A stretch of DNA of 14,168 nt from Flavobacteriaceae bacterium UBA5534 (GTDB taxonomy: Bacteria > Bacteroidota > Bacteroidia > Flavobacteriales > Flavobacteriaceae), in contig DINS01000023.1 of NCBI GenBank assembly GCA_002426015.1, positions 1 to 14,168 on the forward strand, in the 5' to 3' direction. The notes under the pieces are model-generated. The model saw nothing but the letters and a program-made list of their open reading frames with translations, did no database searches and was not told the DNA's origin. Of this stretch, positions 7,544-14,073 are shown in pieces. Positions within the stretch are counted from its first letter, which is position 1, and every line of letters starts with the position of its first letter. The position numbers were made by a program, and so were the translations under genes.

Positions 7544-7545
7544 AA
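7518..7545 (-). promoter_or_regulatory. Candidate promoter for the transcript in the gene-free region
   Basis: On the - strand, TTG (7545-7543) is followed after 17 bases by TAACTTTG (7525-7518), an exact match to TAnnTTTG. It sits immediately after the rplS terminator and reads toward the terminator at 6933-6981. Spacing of 17 is at the short end of the range known for Bacteroidota promoters. Confidence 0.4.
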
Positions 7546-7546
7546 A

Positions 7547-7572
7547 AAAAGCCTTGAATTTTCAAGGCTTTT
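7547..7572. terminator. rplS: Terminator of rplS
   Basis: GCCTTGAA (7551-7558) and TTCAAGGC (7561-7568), flanked by A-runs and T-runs, form a 12-pair AT-extended stem. On the - strand it is followed by TTTTTTTG. It lies about 25 bases after the rplS stop codon. It has some capacity in the other direction, but no + strand gene ends here. Confidence 0.85.
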
Positions 7573-7594
7573 ATATAATATGAAACTATTGTGA

Positions 7595-7945
7595 TTAGTC
7601 TCTTCTTTCTTTGATTCTTGCTTTTTTACCAGTAAGACCTCTAAAGTAGTAGATTCTTGCACGTCTAACTTTACCTTTTTTGTTCACTTCAATTTTTTGA
7701 AGTGCAGGTAAGTTAATTGGGAAGATACGCTCAACACCTACAGTACCAGACATTTTTCTGATAGTAAATGTTTCAGATGCACCTGAACCTTTACGTTGTA
7801 AAACCACACCTTTAAAAAACTGTGTACGTTTTTTGTCACCTTCTCTAATTTCGTAATACACTGTGATTGTATCACCAGCTCCAAATTCTGGAATGTCTTT
7901 TTTTTCTACAAATTCGTCTTGTACAAATTTTACTAAAGAATTCAT
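7595..7945 (-). CDS. rplS: 50S ribosomal protein bL19
   Basis: bL19 sits at the 30S/50S interface of the ribosome. The 116-residue protein matches the family across its length: FGAGDTITVYYEIREGDKKRTQFFKGVVLQRKGSG (about 21-55), the SETFTIRKMSGTVGVERIFPINLP core, and the basic tail KGKVRRARIYYFRGLTGKKARIKE. The C-terminal extension is slight. It follows trmD on the same strand, the order usual in many bacteria. It also has its own strong promoter (8019-8048), a leader of about 68 bases and its own terminator, so it can be expressed separately from trmD. I see no clear protein-binding RNA structure in the leader. Confidence 0.98.
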   Translation of the reverse strand: MNSLVKFVQDEFVEKKDIPEFGAGDTITVYYEIREGDKKRTQFFKGVVLQRKGSGASETFTIRKMSGTVGVERIFPINLPALQKIEVNKKGKVRRARIYYFRGLTGKKARIKERRD

Positions 7946-8018
7946 CTCTTTTATGTTTTAAGGATTTTTTCAAATCAACATTCACGTATATCGCCAGAGG
8001 TTAACCCGAAATTGGATG

Positions 8019-8048
8019 CAAAAGTAATCAATAATTAATAATTAACAA
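8019..8048 (-). promoter_or_regulatory. rplS: Promoter of rplS
   Basis: On the - strand, TTG (8048-8046) and TACTTTTG (8026-8019) are separated by exactly 19 bases. This is the best match to the Bacteroidota -33/-7 pattern in the window. The spacer and flanks are TAATTA-rich, which may help as an UP-like element. Transcription should start near 8013. Confidence 0.75.
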
Positions 8049-8082
8049 TTAATAATGAAGAAATTTTGTTTTGGTTTTAATA

Positions 8083-8110
8083 AGACTCAAGACTGAAGAC
8101 TGACTACTGA
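8083..8110. repeat. Four-copy tandem 7-mer after trmD
   Basis: The units are AGACTCA, AGACTGA, AGACTGA and CTACTGA, directly joined. The run ends one base from the trmD stop codon. Only the middle pair is identical. Such a run can arise by replication slippage. No structure or function is evident. Confidence 0.65.
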
Positions 8111-8111
8111 A

Positions 8112-8789
8112 TCACTCTTCCAACAAATCTGGTCGTCGTTCTTTGGTTCTTTGATAGGCTTGTTCTTCTCGCCATTGTTCGATTTTAGGGAAATTGCCAC
8201 TAAACAAAACCTCTGGAACCTTCATCCCTTTATATTCTCTTGGCTTTGTATAAATAGGTGGCGCCAATAAATTATCTTGAAATGAATCTGTAAGTGCAGA
8301 CGTTTCATTTCCTAAAACGCCAGGAATCAATCTAATTACTGCGTCACAAAGCACTGCAGCACCAAGTTCGCCGCCAGAGAGCACATAATCACCAATTGAG
8401 ATTTCTTTGGTTACAAACATATCTCTGACACGCTGATCGACTCCTTTATAGTGTCCGCAAAGAATAATGATGTTTTCTTTTAAAGATATTTGGTTAGCCA
8501 TGCTTTGGTTTAATGTCTTACCATCTGGAGTCATATAAATGATATCGTCATAGTGACGTTCTGACTGTAACTGTGTTATGCATTTATCGATGGGCTCAAT
8601 CATCATGACCATTCCTGCGCCACCACCAAATTGCGTATCATCAACCGATTTATAATTATCTGTTGTGTAATCACGTAAATTGTGAAAATGTATTTCTACC
8701 AAATTGGCTTCAATGGCACGTTTTAAAATAGAAGCTTCAAATGGACTTTTGAGTAGCTCTGGTAAAACTGTGATTATGTCAATTCTCAT
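8112..8789 (-). CDS. trmD: tRNA (guanine-37-N1)-methyltransferase
   Basis: TrmD transfers a methyl group from S-adenosylmethionine to G37 of tRNAs reading CNN codons, which prevents +1 frameshifting. The 225-residue protein shows the SPOUT trefoil-knot motifs: GGGAGMVMM (about 54-62), LCGHYKGVDQRV and the knot loop SIGDYVLSGGELGAAVLCDA. The catalytic segment DSFQDNLL contains the aspartate equivalent to E. coli Asp169, and the tail matches VLFSGNFPKIEQWREEQ. The start is set at MRIDIITVLPELL, where family members begin. An in-frame ATG 45 bases upstream would add 15 residues unlike the family. It lies 71 bases after the coiled-coil gene with no terminator between them, and upstream of rplS. 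Confidence 0.96.
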   Translation of the reverse strand: MRIDIITVLPELLKSPFEASILKRAIEANLVEIHFHNLRDYTTDNYKSVDDTQFGGGAGMVMMIEPIDKCITQLQSERHYDDIIYMTPDGKTLNQSMANQISLKENIIILCGHYKGVDQRVRDMFVTKEISIGDYVLSGGELGAAVLCDAVIRLIPGVLGNETSALTDSFQDNLLAPPIYTKPREYKGMKVPEVLFSGNFPKIEQWREEQAYQRTKERRPDLLEE

Positions 8790-8802
8790 GTTGCAAAGAT
8801 GC

Positions 8803-8834
8803 GAAAAATAGTTTTTGTCGCCGTATTCTGTCAA
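8803..8834 (-). promoter_or_regulatory. trmD: Weak candidate promoter for trmD
   Basis: On the - strand, TTG (8834-8832) and TATTTTTC (8810-8803) are 21 bases apart. Only the last base of the -7 box departs from TAnnTTTG. It would leave a leader of about 10 bases before the chosen trmD start. Confidence 0.3.
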
Positions 8835-8860
8835 CGGTTTTATTTGAAGGTGAAGTAAGG

Positions 8861-9490
8861 CTACTTATCTTTTTTATTCTTTTTGTGTTTGTTGATTTCA
8901 TCCAAAAGTTGGCGTCGTACAATTTGTTCTCTTTCAAGCGCATTGCGACGATGCTCTTCAAACTCTTCTTCGGTTTCAGCTAATGCTTGTTTTGCCTGCT
9001 TTGTTATGGCATTGCTATTTCTGAATTTATAAATAAAAACACTTAACAAAATGAGCAATAGTCCAATGGCTGACCACATTAGTAATTTGTACATCCCTTT
9101 GCTGATTGGCATCCCTAGAAGAAACATATTGTCCTTTTCTTCTTTGGTGGTTACCAATGTTGTTTTGGTATTTGCCAATCTGTTTTTTAAATCGGCTATT
9201 TCTATTGCCTGACTGTCAACAATTGCTTTTGTATCAGATAAATCTTTATGGACAGCCTTTAGCGAATCAATGGCATGTGCCTTAAGTGCATACATCCATG
9301 TTTTTTTGATGACCTTGAAGTCTTGATAACTGTTTGAGCGCTGAATGACATATTCGAACTGATTGTCGAGAGTGCCTTCATTTAATGAAAGCTTATCTTC
9401 CTCCTCTTGTTCAGGAGTTTCTTGAGCATAAGTAATAGTTGTAAAGAAGAGAGCTATGAGTGCAAATGTTAATGTTTTTATAGAGTACAT
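8861..9490 (-). CDS. Uncharacterised signal-peptide, coiled-coil, single-helix membrane protein
   Basis: This 209-residue protein has an N-terminal signal peptide (about 1-22, ending TYAQ) and an acidic segment (about 24-40). A heptad-rich coiled coil follows (about 72-122, with DSLKAVHKDLSDTKAIVD). One transmembrane helix lies at about 132-153 (MYKLLMWSAIGLLLILLSVFIY), and the charged helical tail ends in KKNKKDK. The likely topology is a periplasmic coiled coil with a cytoplasmic basic tail. It has no methyltransferase motif. From memory, relatives beside trmD in flavobacteria are often labelled tRNA (guanine-N1)-methyltransferase, which looks like a label carried over from the neighbour. 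It probably shares a transcript with trmD. I do not recognise a function. Confidence 0.85.
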   Translation of the reverse strand: MYSIKTLTFALIALFFTTITYAQETPEQEEEDKLSLNEGTLDNQFEYVIQRSNSYQDFKVIKKTWMYALKAHAIDSLKAVHKDLSDTKAIVDSQAIEIADLKNRLANTKTTLVTTKEEKDNMFLLGMPISKGMYKLLMWSAIGLLLILLSVFIYKFRNSNAITKQAKQALAETEEEFEEHRRNALEREQIVRRQLLDEINKHKKNKKDK

Positions 9491-9568
9491 TTAGGATTTG
9501 TTTTTTCAGATGTGGTTAATTGTCGAACAATATAAAAAATTATATAGATGTTTGCTAATATTTAAAGC

Positions 9569-9596
9569 AAATAGCCTTACAAATGCAAGGCTATTT
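9569..9596 (-). terminator. Probable terminator of the GAPDH gene
   Basis: AAATAGCCTT (9569-9578) pairs with AAGGCTATTT (9587-9596) around an 8-base loop, 39 bases after the GAPDH stop. The T-run on the - strand is short and interrupted (ATTTGCTTT), so termination may be partial. Confidence 0.6.
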
Positions 9597-9634
9597 TATA
9601 TACGGTTGAATGAAATTTTTAGATGTTTTATCTT

Positions 9635-11083
9635 CTAATAATAAGTAAAACGTCTCACTTTAGCAATATATTTAGCCAAACGAATGACTTGATGGCTATA
9701 GCCATATTCGTTGTCATACCATACATATAGCACTACGTTTTTACCATCAGCCCTAACTATAGTTGCTTTGCTATCATATATGGCAGGAGCAGAGCAGCCT
9801 ACAATGTCGCTAGACACTAATTCGTCACTCATTTCATATTTAATTTGCTCAACAAGATTGCCTTCTAAAGCATATTTTTTCATGATACTGTTCATGCCAT
9901 CAATTGATGTTGGTTTTTCCAATTCTAAATTAAGAATAGCCAAAGAACCATTTGGCACAGGAACTCTAATAGCGTTTGAAGTTAATTTACCTTCAAATGA
10001 TGGCAACGCTTTGGTAACAGCGCTTCCAGCACCAGTTTCGGTGATGACCATGTTTAAACCAGCTGCACGACCACGACGGTATTTGTCATGATAGTTATCG
10101 ACTAAATTTTGGTCGTTGGTATAAGCGTGAATCGTTTCTAAATGTCCAAATTTAACACCTAACGTATCTTCTACAGCTTTTAAAACTGGAGTGATGGCGT
10201 TTGTTGTACAAGAAGCTGCAGAGAATATATCTATTTTATCTGGATCGTTTGCCAAATGGTTGACACCATGTACGATGTTTGGAACGCCTTTGCCTGGAGC
10301 AGTTAATAAAACTTTATTGACGCCTTTTGATTTTAAGTGTCTGCTCAAGGCCTCTTTATCTCTAAAAACACCTGTATTATCAATCACTAAAGCATCATTG
10401 ATACCATATTGTGTGTAATCAATATCTTCAGGGTTATTTGCTGAAATGATATTAACTGTCGTTCCATTAATAATAAGAGCACTGTTCTTTAAATCGGCAA
10501 CTACGGTTCCGGAAAAATCACCATGAACAGAATCATTGCGCAATAAAGAAGCTCTTTTTTCTAAAACGGTTTGGTCAATTTTCCCACGAGTTACAATAGC
10601 TCTCAATCGCAATTGGCTACCTTTTCCGGTTCTTGCCATTAGTTCTCTTGCCACTAATCGGCCAATACGTCCAAAACCATAAAGAATGACATCTTTTGGT
10701 TGGATGGCTTCAAACTTGCTAGCCTCCTTTAACTTATCAGCCACAAAACCAGTGGCATTACTATATTTTTGATCTTCTAGATGAAACTCATAGGTTAGCT
10801 TTCCAATATCTAATTTTGCTGGTGGAATATCCAAGTTTTTAATGGCTTGTGCAATTTCTACAGAGTCAAAAATTGAAATTGGTTTTTCGACAAAAGCACC
10901 TGCATATTCGTGTAAGTTTAGTATATCGCTTACATTTTTGTCAATTAATTGGTTTCTAAAGAGCACCAATTCGATTGATTTGTCATACCAAAGGTCACTG
11001 ACAATTTTAATAAATTCTACTGTGGCACGACGTCTATCCGCTTGGAAGGCTAACTCGTTCTCGTAAGTTCCGTTTAAAAGCAT
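9635..11083 (-). CDS. gap: Glyceraldehyde-3-phosphate dehydrogenase, long form
   Basis: The protein should oxidise or form glyceraldehyde-3-phosphate with a nicotinamide cofactor. The Rossmann motif GFGRIGR is at 136-142, the active-site SCTTN has Cys292 and the partner His319 lies in HAYTNDQN; WYDNEYGYS is also present. At 482 residues it is about 150 longer than the usual 330. The extra length is an N-terminal domain of about 130 residues with no known motif. This long type is common in Bacteroidota. Two details differ from standard glycolytic enzymes. The residue after strand beta-2 is not the usual NAD-binding Asp (RAIVTRGK). The phosphate-site STGAAKA motif reads TETGAGSAV. Both suggest an NADP-linked or gluconeogenic paralogue; this is inference. 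Confidence 0.9.
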   Translation of the reverse strand: MLLNGTYENELAFQADRRRATVEFIKIVSDLWYDKSIELVLFRNQLIDKNVSDILNLHEYAGAFVEKPISIFDSVEIAQAIKNLDIPPAKLDIGKLTYEFHLEDQKYSNATGFVADKLKEASKFEAIQPKDVILYGFGRIGRLVARELMARTGKGSQLRLRAIVTRGKIDQTVLEKRASLLRNDSVHGDFSGTVVADLKNSALIINGTTVNIISANNPEDIDYTQYGINDALVIDNTGVFRDKEALSRHLKSKGVNKVLLTAPGKGVPNIVHGVNHLANDPDKIDIFSAASCTTNAITPVLKAVEDTLGVKFGHLETIHAYTNDQNLVDNYHDKYRRGRAAGLNMVITETGAGSAVTKALPSFEGKLTSNAIRVPVPNGSLAILNLELEKPTSIDGMNSIMKKYALEGNLVEQIKYEMSDELVSSDIVGCSAPAIYDSKATIVRADGKNVVLYVWYDNEYGYSHQVIRLAKYIAKVRRFTYY

Positions 11084-11119
11084 TGTGTTAAGGTTTAGTG
11101 TGTTGTGTTAAATTTTTTG

Positions 11120-11150
11120 CAAAAGTAATACATTTCAAACGTTTTCGTAA
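11120..11150 (-). promoter_or_regulatory. gap: Probable promoter of the GAPDH gene
   Basis: On the - strand, TACTTTTG (11127-11120) fully matches TAnnTTTG, with TTA (11150-11148) 20 bases upstream as an imperfect -33 box. The leader would be about 30 bases. Confidence 0.6.
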
Positions 11151-11161
11151 CTTTTTTTAAA

Positions 11162-11205
11162 ATAAAAAAACCCTTCAAATAAGATATCATCTGAAGGGGT
11201 ATTTT
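11162..11205. terminator. Terminator of the HtrA-type protease gene
   Basis: ACCCTTCA (11170-11177) pairs with TGAAGGGGT (11192-11200, with one extra G), enclosing an AGAT/ATCT inner arm. On the - strand a run of seven T follows. It lies 17 bases after the protease stop and upstream of the GAPDH promoter. Confidence 0.85.
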
Positions 11206-11221
11206 TCTAGATTAGAAATTA

Positions 11222-12616
11222 TTATCTAAAAATAAAACTCTCTTTTTGCCCATTATTGTTAATGATGCTAATCTTGCTTATTTTGTCTCCATATTTTTGT
11301 TTCACTTTAGCAATATCATCAACATTATTAATGGTTTGGTCATTAATGTTGGTAATGATGTAATTTGGTCTTATACCCAGTTTACTATAGAGTGCATAGT
11401 TTTCATTCTTTATAACGAGTACGCCATTTTCTATATTATGTTCTTTTTTGATCTTTTTTGGAATGTTGCGAAGTTGCATGTCCAAATAGTCAACAATTTC
11501 CATTTTTGTCAACGTTACTGGGATGGTTTTTTCTGAACCGTTTCTAATTAAACTTACTTTCACTACATCATTAGGGCGTTTGGTACTCAAATAGCCACTT
11601 AAGTCTGAAAATTTTGAGATTTTGATATCATCAATTTTTTTGATCACATCACCACTTTTGATACCTGCTTTTTCGGCACCAGAGTTTTCTTCAACTCCAC
11701 TGACATAAAAGCCTTCTGTATCATTGACCTCAAATTGTTCAGCGGCCTTACTGTTTAGACTTCCTCCAGTGACGCCCAAAATACCATTTTGGACATTGCC
11801 AAATTCCATAATGTCTTCAACCACTTTTCTGGCAATATTACTTGGAACTGCAAATGAGTACCCAATATAGGAGCCTGTTTGAGAAGATATTGCTGTGTTG
11901 ATGCCAATTAGATCTCCATTAGTATTTACCAAAGCACCACCTGAATTTCCTGGATTGACCGCTGCATCAGTCTGTAAAAATGATTGTGAGTTTACACCTG
12001 ATAAATCTCTTGATTTTGCACTGATAATCCCTGCAGTTACTGTTGATGTTAGATTGAATGGATTACCAACTGCCAAGACCCATTCACCAACTTTCACTTG
12101 GTCAGAATCGCCAAAGGTTGCATAAGGTAAATTTTCGTCTGCATCGATTTTTAGTAGAGCGATATCAGTTTTTTCATCAGACCCAATTAACTCGGCTGTG
12201 TATGTTTTGTTGTCATTTAGTGTAATCGAAATGTTTTGAGCACCATTGATAACATGATTGTTGGTAATAATATAACCATCTGGTGAAATGATAACACCAC
12301 TACCTGTCCCAACTTGAGGACGTTGGCTGCTTCGGCCCAAAAATAAATCTTGTAATGTCATAGGCGCACTCATCATTGTGGTGTTCATGACGTGTACCAC
12401 TGCGTGCACTGTATTTTCGGCTGCAACCGTAAAATCTGGAGTGGCAGCATTGTAAACTCCAGTATTTGAAACATTGGTTGTTGGAAAAAATACTGGTTTT
12501 GAAGTAGTTGACGTAACAGGAAACAGGCTGTCTTTTTCAAAAACTAATTTATAGGCAGATAAGGTTATGATTCCACCTAATACAGATACTAATAATAAGG
12601 TTAAAATCTTTTTCAT
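11222..12616 (-). CDS. htrA: HtrA/DegP-family periplasmic serine protease with two PDZ domains
   Basis: HtrA proteases degrade or refold damaged envelope proteins. The 464-residue protein has an N-terminal hydrophobic segment (about 4-24) serving as signal peptide or membrane anchor. The trypsin-like domain carries the complete triad: His121 in TNNHVI, Asp151 in TDIALLK and Ser225 in NPGNSGGALV. A first PDZ domain spans about 277-370 (GFYVSGVEENSGAEKAGIKSGDVI). A second, degenerate C-terminal PDZ-like domain spans about 385-464. Length and layout match DegP/DegQ; the sequence alone cannot separate them. It is a single-gene unit with its own terminator, divergent from dapF across 159 bases. 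A phased TTAAC array in that gap may control it. Confidence 0.95.
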   Translation of the reverse strand: MKKILTLLLVSVLGGIITLSAYKLVFEKDSLFPVTSTTSKPVFFPTTNVSNTGVYNAATPDFTVAAENTVHAVVHVMNTTMMSAPMTLQDLFLGRSSQRPQVGTGSGVIISPDGYIITNNHVINGAQNISITLNDNKTYTAELIGSDEKTDIALLKIDADENLPYATFGDSDQVKVGEWVLAVGNPFNLTSTVTAGIISAKSRDLSGVNSQSFLQTDAAVNPGNSGGALVNTNGDLIGINTAISSQTGSYIGYSFAVPSNIARKVVEDIMEFGNVQNGILGVTGGSLNSKAAEQFEVNDTEGFYVSGVEENSGAEKAGIKSGDVIKKIDDIKISKFSDLSGYLSTKRPNDVVKVSLIRNGSEKTIPVTLTKMEIVDYLDMQLRNIPKKIKKEHNIENGVLVIKNENYALYSKLGIRPNYIITNINDQTINNVDDIAKVKQKYGDKISKISIINNNGQKESFIFR

Positions 12617-12694
12617 TTGTTTTATTGTTTTGTTCTATTGTTTAAGTTTATGTAACGACTAAAATTATATATTTATTGATTTCATTTCTCATCT

Positions 12695-12733
12695 TTAACG
12701 ATTTTTAACGCTCACTTTAACGCTTGCTTAACA
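12695..12733. promoter_or_regulatory. Helically phased TTAAC array between htrA and dapF
   Basis: TTAACG occurs at 12695, 12705 and 12717, and TTAACA at 12728, all in the same orientation, with start spacings of 10, 12 and 11 bases. Each copy therefore lies on about the same face of the helix. In the htrA direction the units read CGTTAA, ending 79 bases before the htrA start; dapF starts 43 bases after the last unit. The regulator is unknown. Confidence 0.5.
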
Positions 12734-12757
12734 CTCAAAAAACTGATAAAAATTACG

Positions 12758-12765
12758 TAGTTTTG
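12758..12765 (+). promoter_or_regulatory. dapF: Probable dapF promoter, -7 box
   Basis: TAGTTTTG matches TAnnTTTG exactly. It ends 10 bases before the dapF ATG, so the transcript would have almost no leader. No TTG is found at the expected -33 position. Confidence 0.5.
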
Positions 12766-12775
12766 CTTTCAACTT

Positions 12776-13549
12776 ATGAAAATAGAATTTTTTAAATATC
12801 AAGGAACTGGAAACGATTTTGTGATGATTGATAATCGTCAGGAAACATTCGACAAAAATGATACCAAACGCATTGCTTTTTTATGTGATAGACGTTTTGG
12901 CATAGGAGCTGATGGTCTTATTTTACTTGAAAGCCACCCTAAAACAGATTTCAAAATGGTGTATTATAATGCAGATGGAAACCAAAGTACTATGTGTGGC
13001 AATGGTGGACGTTGCATCACTGCATTTGCAAACCATTTGGGTATTATTGATAAAAAAGCAACGTTCGAAGCTATTGATGGTTTGCATCATGCCATCATTG
13101 AAGGAGATTTAGTGAAACTGCAAATGCAAGATGTCAAAACTATTGAAAAGCACGACCATCATTTGTTTTTGAACACAGGTTCGCCACATCATGTACAGAT
13201 GGAGTTTGATTTGGAAATCTTGGATGTCAAAACTGAAGGAAGCCGTATTCGCTATGCTGCACCATATTTTAAAGAAGGCAGTAATGTCAATTTTGTTAAA
13301 AAGTTGAATGATGACACATTTTTGGTCCGCACTTATGAGCGAGGTGTCGAAGATGAGACCTTGTCTTGCGGAACAGGTGTAACAGCAGTGGCTTTAGCAA
13401 TGAATTATATTGGAGAAACCGAAAAAAACTTGGTAACACTCAATACTCAAGGAGGTATTTTGAAAGTGTCTTTTGAGAAGAAGAATGATCAGTTTACCAA
13501 TATTTGGTTAATTGGGCCAGCCGAACAAGTGTTTAAAGGTGTACTATAA
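12776..13549 (+). CDS. dapF: Diaminopimelate epimerase
   Basis: DapF converts LL- to meso-diaminopimelate without a cofactor, the step before lysine and the source of the peptidoglycan cross-linking residue. The 257-residue protein carries both catalytic cysteines: Cys74 in NADGNQSTMCGNGGRC and Cys198 in ETLSCGTGVTA. The N-terminal YQGTGNDFVMID and RFGIGADGLIL motifs are standard, and the glycine-rich segments are intact. Length is slightly short compared with E. coli (274). It begins a + strand operon: its TAA stop overlaps the ATG of the acetyltransferase gene by one base. A -7 box lies immediately upstream, leaving almost no leader. Confidence 0.97.
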   Translation: MKIEFFKYQGTGNDFVMIDNRQETFDKNDTKRIAFLCDRRFGIGADGLILLESHPKTDFKMVYYNADGNQSTMCGNGGRCITAFANHLGIIDKKATFEAIDGLHHAIIEGDLVKLQMQDVKTIEKHDHHLFLNTGSPHHVQMEFDLEILDVKTEGSRIRYAAPYFKEGSNVNFVKKLNDDTFLVRTYERGVEDETLSCGTGVTAVALAMNYIGETEKNLVTLNTQGGILKVSFEKKNDQFTNIWLIGPAEQVFKGVL

Positions 13550-14073
13550 TGATTACCCTCAAAGGAAAACATATCTATTTGCGAGCGCTCGAACCTGAAG
13601 ATTTAGAGTTCATTCACAACATCGAAAACGACGAAGATGTTTGGGAAATTAGCAATACGATAACACCTTATTCTAAATTTTTAATTAGGCAGTATTTAAA
13701 ACAATCTCATAAAGATATTTTTGAAGTTAAACAATTACGATTGGTCATTTCTAGTTTTGATGATAAAGCACTTGGTATGATTGATTTGTTTGATTTCGAC
13801 TTTAAAAACAGCAGGGCAGGCATTGGAATATTAGTAAAAGATTCCGTCAACCGAAAACAAGGCTTTGGAAAGGAAGCCCTTCAGTTATTGATAAATTATA
13901 GTTTTAAACAATTGAACCTACATCAATTATATTGTAATATTTCTGAAGACAATAAAGCCAGTATCAAATTGTTTACCAATCAAGGCTTTGAAAACATTGG
14001 ACTCAAAAAAGACTGGATTTTGGTCAATGGTGTCTATAAAAACGAATATGTATTTCAACTTATAAATAATTAA
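13549..14073 (+). CDS. GNAT-family N-acetyltransferase (RimJ/SpeG-like)
   Basis: This 174-residue protein has the GNAT fold. An N-terminal LRALEPEDLEFIHNIEND segment (about 11-28) is typical of the RimJ/RimL/SpeG branch. The acetyl-CoA pyrophosphate-binding loop RKQGFGKEA lies at about 102-110. The C-terminal NLHQLYCNISEDNKASIKLFTNQGF motif also matches. It resembles polyamine acetyltransferase SpeG in these blocks, but the true acceptor (amino group of a protein, polyamine or small molecule) cannot be read from the sequence. Its ATG overlaps the dapF stop (TAATG), and mltG starts directly after its own stop, so translation is probably coupled through all three genes. The company it keeps suggests an envelope link, without proof. 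Confidence 0.9.
   Translation: MITLKGKHIYLRALEPEDLEFIHNIENDEDVWEISNTITPYSKFLIRQYLKQSHKDIFEVKQLRLVISSFDDKALGMIDLFDFDFKNSRAGIGILVKDSVNRKQGFGKEALQLLINYSFKQLNLHQLYCNISEDNKASIKLFTNQGFENIGLKKDWILVNGVYKNEYVFQLINN

Noticed and set aside
8787..8834. Longer trmD reading frame starting at 8834
   Set aside because: The extra 15 residues do not resemble TrmD N-termini, while MRIDIITVLPELL at 8789 does. The extension also covers a promoter-like sequence.
8779..8961. Open frame of 60 codons on the - strand
   Set aside because: It straddles the ends of the coiled-coil gene and trmD in another frame and has no family resemblance; it is a shadow.
9711..10418. Open frames on the + strand opposite the GAPDH gene
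   Set aside because: They lie antisense to a clearly conserved gene and encode low-complexity, unrecognisable peptides.
11246..12125. + strand open frames opposite the htrA gene
   Set aside because: Antisense shadows: the opposite strand has an intact catalytic triad and PDZ domains.
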